NCBI GenBank assembly: GCA_025462785.1
Contig: JAOAPG010000031.1
Span: forward strand, 1 to 9,249
Origin: Acidobacteriaceae bacterium
Lineage (GTDB): Bacteria; Acidobacteriota; Terriglobia; Terriglobales; Acidobacteriaceae
Length of the DNA stretch: 9,249 nt
Direction: 5' to 3'
Within the stretch, counting starts at the first letter, position 1. Each line of letters begins with the position of its first letter. Under the pieces are notes generated by a model. The model was not told where the DNA came from, did not search any database, and saw only the letters and a program-made list of their open reading frames with translations. Position numbers and translations under genes: made by a program. Below are positions 6,625-9,249 of this stretch, piece by piece.

Positions 6625-6875
6625 TTCCTTGCGCCATGTTCTGCCTTGGCCAAATAGCGGTCGTGCTCTTGACTGACATCGATGCGCCCGCTTCCGTGCG
6701 GGGAAGGTGTGATCCCGAAATTTCGGCGGACCTTCAGAAATCCTCGCTCGCCCAAATACTGACGCAGGGCCGCTTGTACAACAGTTGTTAGCGTGGGAGG
6801 AGCCTCTTGAGATTGGACGTATTTTTCCAGCGCCTCCGCCAAGTCATCCGGAAGGGTCATGGTGGCCCGTTTCAT
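6621..6875 (-). CDS. Ribbon-helix-helix antitoxin, VapB-type
   Basis: The antitoxin is inferred to bind and inhibit the downstream PIN toxin and to repress their shared promoter. It has 84 residues. The N-terminus (KRATMTLPDDLAEALEKYVQSQ, residues 2-23) followed by TLTTVVQAALRQYLGERGF (28-46) has the strand-helix-helix pattern of the RHH DNA-binding fold. The C-terminal part (47-84), ending with ISVSQ-like IDVSQEHDRYLAKAEHGARK, would be the toxin-wrapping segment. The ATG at 6873-6875 is taken because the basic RHH strand begins there; M6 (6858-6860) is a shorter alternative. There is no clear Shine-Dalgarno site. A GCTAAACT promoter-like element lies 6 nt upstream, and a set of repeats just beyond it forms a likely operator. 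The gene overlaps the toxin by 4 bp. Confidence 0.87.
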   Translation of the reverse strand: MKRATMTLPDDLAEALEKYVQSQEAPPTLTTVVQAALRQYLGERGFLKVRRNFGITPSPHGSGRIDVSQEHDRYLAKAEHGARK

Positions 6876-6881
6876 ACATCC

Positions 6882-6889
6882 AGTTTAGC
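6882..6889 (-). promoter_or_regulatory. GCTAAACT -10-like element of the antitoxin-toxin operon
   Basis: On the minus strand GCTAAACT ends 6 nt before the antitoxin ATG. TTCACC lies 18 bp upstream of TAAACT and matches the -35 consensus at 4/6 positions. Transcription would begin at about the start codon, consistent with a leaderless message and with the absence of a ribosome site. Confidence 0.45.
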
Positions 6890-6918
6890 ACCAACTGGTG
6901 AACTTGGTGAAGTTGGTG
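6889..6918. promoter_or_regulatory. Candidate antitoxin operator: iterated GGTG repeats
   Basis: Three near-identical units stand in tandem: AACTGGTG (6893-6900), AACTTGGTG (6901-6909) and AAGTTGGTG (6910-6918). The array is bounded by an 8-bp inverted repeat, CACCAACT (6889-6896) with AGTTGGTG (6911-6918), and CACCA-AC-TGGTG (6889-6900) is itself palindromic. It covers the -35 to -10 region of the antitoxin promoter. RHH antitoxins usually bind such short repeats as dimers or tetramers, so autoregulation by repression is the natural reading. Confidence 0.6.
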
Positions 6919-6937
6919 TTTTGCTCCCCATCCTGCC

Positions 6938-7000
6938 TGTCATGTTGAGCGAGGATTGAGCTTCGCATCACGAAGCTCAACCACAGTCGAAACATCCCTA
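6938..7000. repeat. Intergenic TGTCAT-type repeat, copy B, with a 10-bp hairpin
   Basis: TGTCATGTTGAGCGAGG starts the element and AGTCGAAACATCCCTA ends it, echoing the flanks of the element at 1713-1753. Between them lies a perfect 10-bp inverted repeat, TTGAGCTTCG and CGAAGCTCAA around the loop CATCA (6956-6980). It lies upstream of the antitoxin operator and downstream of the membrane-protein gene, so the hairpin could end the minus-strand message of that gene, but no T-run follows. The rest of the 6919-7062 spacer shows nothing clear. Confidence 0.55.
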
Positions 7001-7062
7001 CCTAGGCGTAATCCTCCTAAGATCGTCCGGTCAGCGCCGATTCATCACAGGGAAGGAAACCA

Positions 7063-7632
7063 TCACGCCCCTCCCAGCGCCCGCCTGGCCTTGGCATAGT
7101 CCCCAGTGCGACTCCTCCAGTTGCTCGCCAATGTTCCAAAAGACCAGAACAGAGCGAACAGGAAGAACAACCTACTAAACGGAACGACGGACTGACTAGC
7201 CCAGAACACACCTAATGCCGGAAAAATTGCCGAGGACGTCACTCCCGCGGACCACATAAGAGCTTTAGCTCGAGGGCTGGCGCTTTGCATGGAGAGCTTT
7301 TCTGTCTGCACGCCGAAGAAAGGCAGATGCTCAAAAATCCAGCGAATTCCTGGCGGCCAGCCTTCCGGATTACCTGTCCCACCAACTGTGTAGTGGAGGA
7401 AGCGAATGCCGACAATCCGCCCCACTAGCCAGTGAGCAATCGCGTGCACGGAGAAATAGAGAAGAACCCATGCAAGAAGCATGGCAGCAACTGCAATCAC
7501 CATCGAGTGTGCGGACCTAGACGCGCTAAGCGCAAGACATGCAGCTAGAATTCCGGCTATCTGCAAGGCGTTGCCAGCAACAATTGAGAGTCGAGCAAAA
7601 ACCCGGCGCTTGGGGCTGGCTACAGGGTCCAC
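7063..7632 (-). CDS. Polytopic membrane protein with HxxxH motif, function unknown
   Basis: I do not recognise a named family. The product is rich in hydrophobic stretches: about four membrane segments (near residues 20-40, 48-75, 128-150 and 157-174, counted from a TTG at 7645-7647). The second ends in VHAIAHWLVGRIVGIRF (67-83) and is followed by a loop with YTVGGTGNPEGWPPG (86-100). The layout recalls the HExxH helix of M50 intramembrane metalloproteases, but the glutamate is replaced (H68-A-I-A-H72), so it may be a non-catalytic relative or only a chance likeness. The start is uncertain. There is no ATG near the N-terminus; GTG at 7630-7632 has AAAGGG 6 nt upstream and is preferred, while TTG at 7645-7647 adds 5 residues. 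The C-terminus is basic (NWRSRTGDYAKARRALGG) and probably cytoplasmic. The gene stands alone, divergent from the M28 peptidase. Confidence 0.75.
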   Translation of the reverse strand: MDPVASPKRRVFARLSIVAGNALQIAGILAACLALSASRSAHSMVIAVAAMLLAWVLLYFSVHAIAHWLVGRIVGIRFLHYTVGGTGNPEGWPPGIRWIFEHLPFFGVQTEKLSMQSASPRAKALMWSAGVTSSAIFPALGVFWASQSVVPFSRLFFLFALFWSFGTLASNWRSRTGDYAKARRALGGA

Positions 7633-7675
7633 GGGTTTCCCTTTCAACGAAGTGTCTCGCTAAGTTGTGGACGCC

Positions 7676-7681
7676 ATTCTA
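7676..7681 (-). promoter_or_regulatory. Possible -10 element of the membrane-protein gene
   Basis: TAGAAT on the minus strand matches the -10 consensus at 5/6 positions and lies about 44 nt before the preferred GTG start. No good -35 is found. This is a weak call from one hexamer. Confidence 0.3.
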
Positions 7682-7745
7682 TCCCGCGGCGGACACACCC
7701 ATGTGACTGGAATGATGCTTCTTCGCTACCGGCCTATTCGCCTGT

Positions 7746-7753
7746 GCTACCTT
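7746..7753 (+). promoter_or_regulatory. GCTACCTT element before the M28 peptidase start
   Basis: GCTACCTT lies 13 nt before the ATG at 7767. It fits the GCTANNNT pattern seen before three other genes here that also lack a ribosome site. It matches the -10 consensus poorly (3/6), so it only carries weight as part of that set. Confidence 0.25.
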
Positions 7754-7766
7754 GATTCCTTCACCC

Positions 7767-9249
7767 ATGCGCCCGATGAAATTCTTTTCAGCTGCCCTCT
7801 TCGCATTCGTTATCCTGTTCATCACGCTGTCATCCAATGTCAGGGGAAATAACCCTGCACCATCTAGCTCCGCGGAACCCATTTTCGGATTCCGCGACCC
7901 TGCGCCAGAAGCTTCGATTGAGAAACGGTTTCTCGCGGTTCCGGATCCGAAGCTTGCCAAAGAGCATCTCCGCATTCTCACGCAGGCTCCCCACATTGCG
8001 GGCTCCGCGGAAGACAAGGCTACGGCGGATTACGTAGCGCAAAAATTCCGCGAAGCCGGGCTCGACACAGAAATCGTCGACTACCGCGTCTGGATGAACT
8101 ATCCATTCGAAATCAGCGTGGATGTTACGGCTCCTGCCGAAGTCCACCTGCATGGACCGACTCGCGAGCACGTTGACGGCGACCCCTTCCAGGACGATCC
8201 GCGCGTTGTAATGCCATTCAACGCCATGTCACCCTCCGGCGACGCTGAGGCCGATGTTATTTATGCGAACTACGGAACGCCGGAGGACTTCAAGAAGCTC
8301 GAAGAATTAAAGATCAATATCGTCGGCAAGATCGTCCTAGTGCGCTATGGCCAGAATTTTCGTGGAGTCAAGGCGCTAGTCGCTCAACAGCATGGCGCGG
8401 CAGGCCTTCTGATCTATTCCGACCCCTACGATGATGGTTGGCGGCGCGGCGATAAATATCCGCAAGGACCGTGGCATCCTGATACAGGAGTGCAGCGCGG
8501 CTCCATCGGATACATGTTCGAATTTGCAGGAGACCCCACGACGCCCGGCATCGCCTCAGTAGCATCTCTGCCTGATTCCAAGCGCACGCCTCACTACCAG
8601 TCCCCGGCAATGCCCAGAATTCCAACGACTCCTATTTCGTATGCCGATGCCTGGCCCATCCTCGAGCACCTTGGCGGTCCCGACACGCCGCGCGATTGGC
8701 AAGGGTCTTTGCCTTTCACCTATCATGTCGGACCGGGTCCGGTGAAAGTGAAAATGCATCTCCGGCAGGATTATCAATACCGAACGATCTGGAACGTGAT
8801 CGGGCGCATCCCCGGCAGCGAAGCGCCAGAACAATGGGTTCTGGCGGGCAATCATCGTGACGCGTGGGTGTATGGTGCGGTCGATCCGAATAGTGGCACA
8901 GCCGCAATGCTGGAAGCGGTGCACGGGCTAGGCGAATTATTGAAAACTGGATGGAAGCCGAAGCGCACAATCGTATTCGGCAGCTGGGACGCCGAAGAAT
9001 ATGGACTGATCGGCTCGACCGAATGGGGCGAGCAGCACGAGAAAGAACTGGCCAATGCCGCGGCCTATTTCAACGTGGATGTAGCAGTCTCCGGACCAAA
9101 ATTTGGAGCTTCATCCGTACCCAGCCTGAAGCAGTTTTTGCGCGACGTGAGCAAAGGCGTTCCAAGTCCCAAAGGGGGGACGGTCTACGAGGCCTGGACT
9201 GAGGCAAACAACGCGGGCAGCGAGCCAGTGAATCCGCAAGAGACTGCCA
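7767..9249 (+). CDS. Exported M28B peptidase, glutamate carboxypeptidase II-like (runs off right edge)
   Basis: This is a zinc aminopeptidase/carboxypeptidase of the PSMA/NAALADase family, expected to trim C-terminal acidic residues or small peptides outside the cytoplasm. The 494 codons seen are the N-terminal two-thirds. Residues 1-26 form a signal peptide (MRPMKFFSAALFAFVILFITL core). A PA domain follows (about 110-290), with GKIVLVRYGQNFRGVKALVAQQHGAAGLLIY. The peptidase domain then begins, with GNHRDAWVYGAVDPNSG (H363 and D373 as zinc ligands), SWDAEEYGLIGSTEW (E410 as catalytic base, E411 as ligand) and YFNVDVAVSG (D438 as ligand). Spacing matches human H377, D387, E424, E425 and, within one residue, D453. 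The last ligand, matching H553, is beyond the window. The frame has no stop to base 9249. ATG 7767 is preferred, ATG 7776 (M4) is possible; neither has a ribosome site. The substrate is not predictable; peptide scavenging is the usual guess. Confidence 0.94.
   Translation, partial: MRPMKFFSAALFAFVILFITLSSNVRGNNPAPSSSAEPIFGFRDPAPEASIEKRFLAVPDPKLAKEHLRILTQAPHIAGSAEDKATADYVAQKFREAGLDTEIVDYRVWMNYPFEISVDVTAPAEVHLHGPTREHVDGDPFQDDPRVVMPFNAMSPSGDAEADVIYANYGTPEDFKKLEELKINIVGKIVLVRYGQNFRGVKALVAQQHGAAGLLIYSDPYDDGWRRGDKYPQGPWHPDTGVQRGSIGYMFEFAGDPTTPGIASVASLPDSKRTPHYQSPAMPRIPTTPISYADAWPILEHLGGPDTPRDWQGSLPFTYHVGPGPVKVKMHLRQDYQYRTIWNVIGRIPGSEAPEQWVLAGNHRDAWVYGAVDPNSGTAAMLEAVHGLGELLKTGWKPKRTIVFGSWDAEEYGLIGSTEWGEQHEKELANAAAYFNVDVAVSGPKFGASSVPSLKQFLRDVSKGVPSPKGGTVYEAWTEANNAGSEPVNPQETA

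Noticed and set aside
6889..6918. Short tandem units as a CRISPR array
   Set aside because: The units are 8-9 bp with no spacers and there are no cas genes; the position over an antitoxin promoter explains them as an operator.
6956..6980. 10-bp hairpin as a Rho-independent terminator
   Set aside because: The stem is perfect but no run of T follows on either strand; it fits better as the centre of an intergenic repeat.
1..9249. tRNA, rRNA, transposase or phage genes
   Set aside because: I saw no cloverleaf-like sequence, rRNA motif, transposase or phage structural or integration gene on either strand.

Overview
The window most likely comes from an acidobacterium (Acidobacteriota, Terriglobia-like), probably a metagenomic or draft contig. 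This is inferred from three things: secreted-protein families typical of that group, a recurrent TGTCAT(C/G)(C/T)TGAGCGA intergenic element, and moderate GC with a patchwork of small unrelated transcription units. No 16S or other decisive marker is present. All calls come from reading motifs by eye, without database searches.

Layout, left to right: (1) The N-terminal part of CTP synthase (pyrG), minus strand, runs off the left edge; its last 20 or so codons do not look like PyrG. (2) A divergent plus-strand gene encodes a secreted protein of unknown function (724-1701). (3) A minus-strand pair follows: a SAM-dependent methyltransferase broken by a one-base frameshift, then 8 bp later an intact aromatic-L-amino-acid (group II PLP) decarboxylase. 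(4) Divergent from that pair is the proline operon proB-proA. The proB reading frame carries one in-frame TGA at 4670-4672, while proA is intact. (5) A minus-strand RHH antitoxin and PIN-domain toxin (VapBC type) overlap by 4 bp and have iterated repeats at the promoter. (6) A minus-strand polytopic membrane protein has an HxxxH motif but no catalytic glutamate. (7) A plus-strand exported M28B peptidase (glutamate carboxypeptidase II/PSMA-like) is cut by the right edge.

How the genes fit together: proB and proA catalyse the first two steps from glutamate to proline, so the proB stop codon would block the pathway unless it is a sequencing error or is compensated elsewhere. The decarboxylase would make aryl-alkyl amines from aromatic amino acids; the methyltransferase just upstream could in principle act on them, but it is currently frameshifted. 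The antitoxin and toxin form a self-regulated module. The remaining genes are independent.

A cross-cutting observation is that four genes without a Shine-Dalgarno site carry a GCTANNNT element 6-13 nt before the start codon, which suggests leaderless or very-short-leader transcription. I found no convincing wholly new multi-gene system. The points most worth checking are the two gene-breaking lesions about 0.9 kb apart, the non-PyrG left edge, the GCTANNNT motif and the antitoxin operator.
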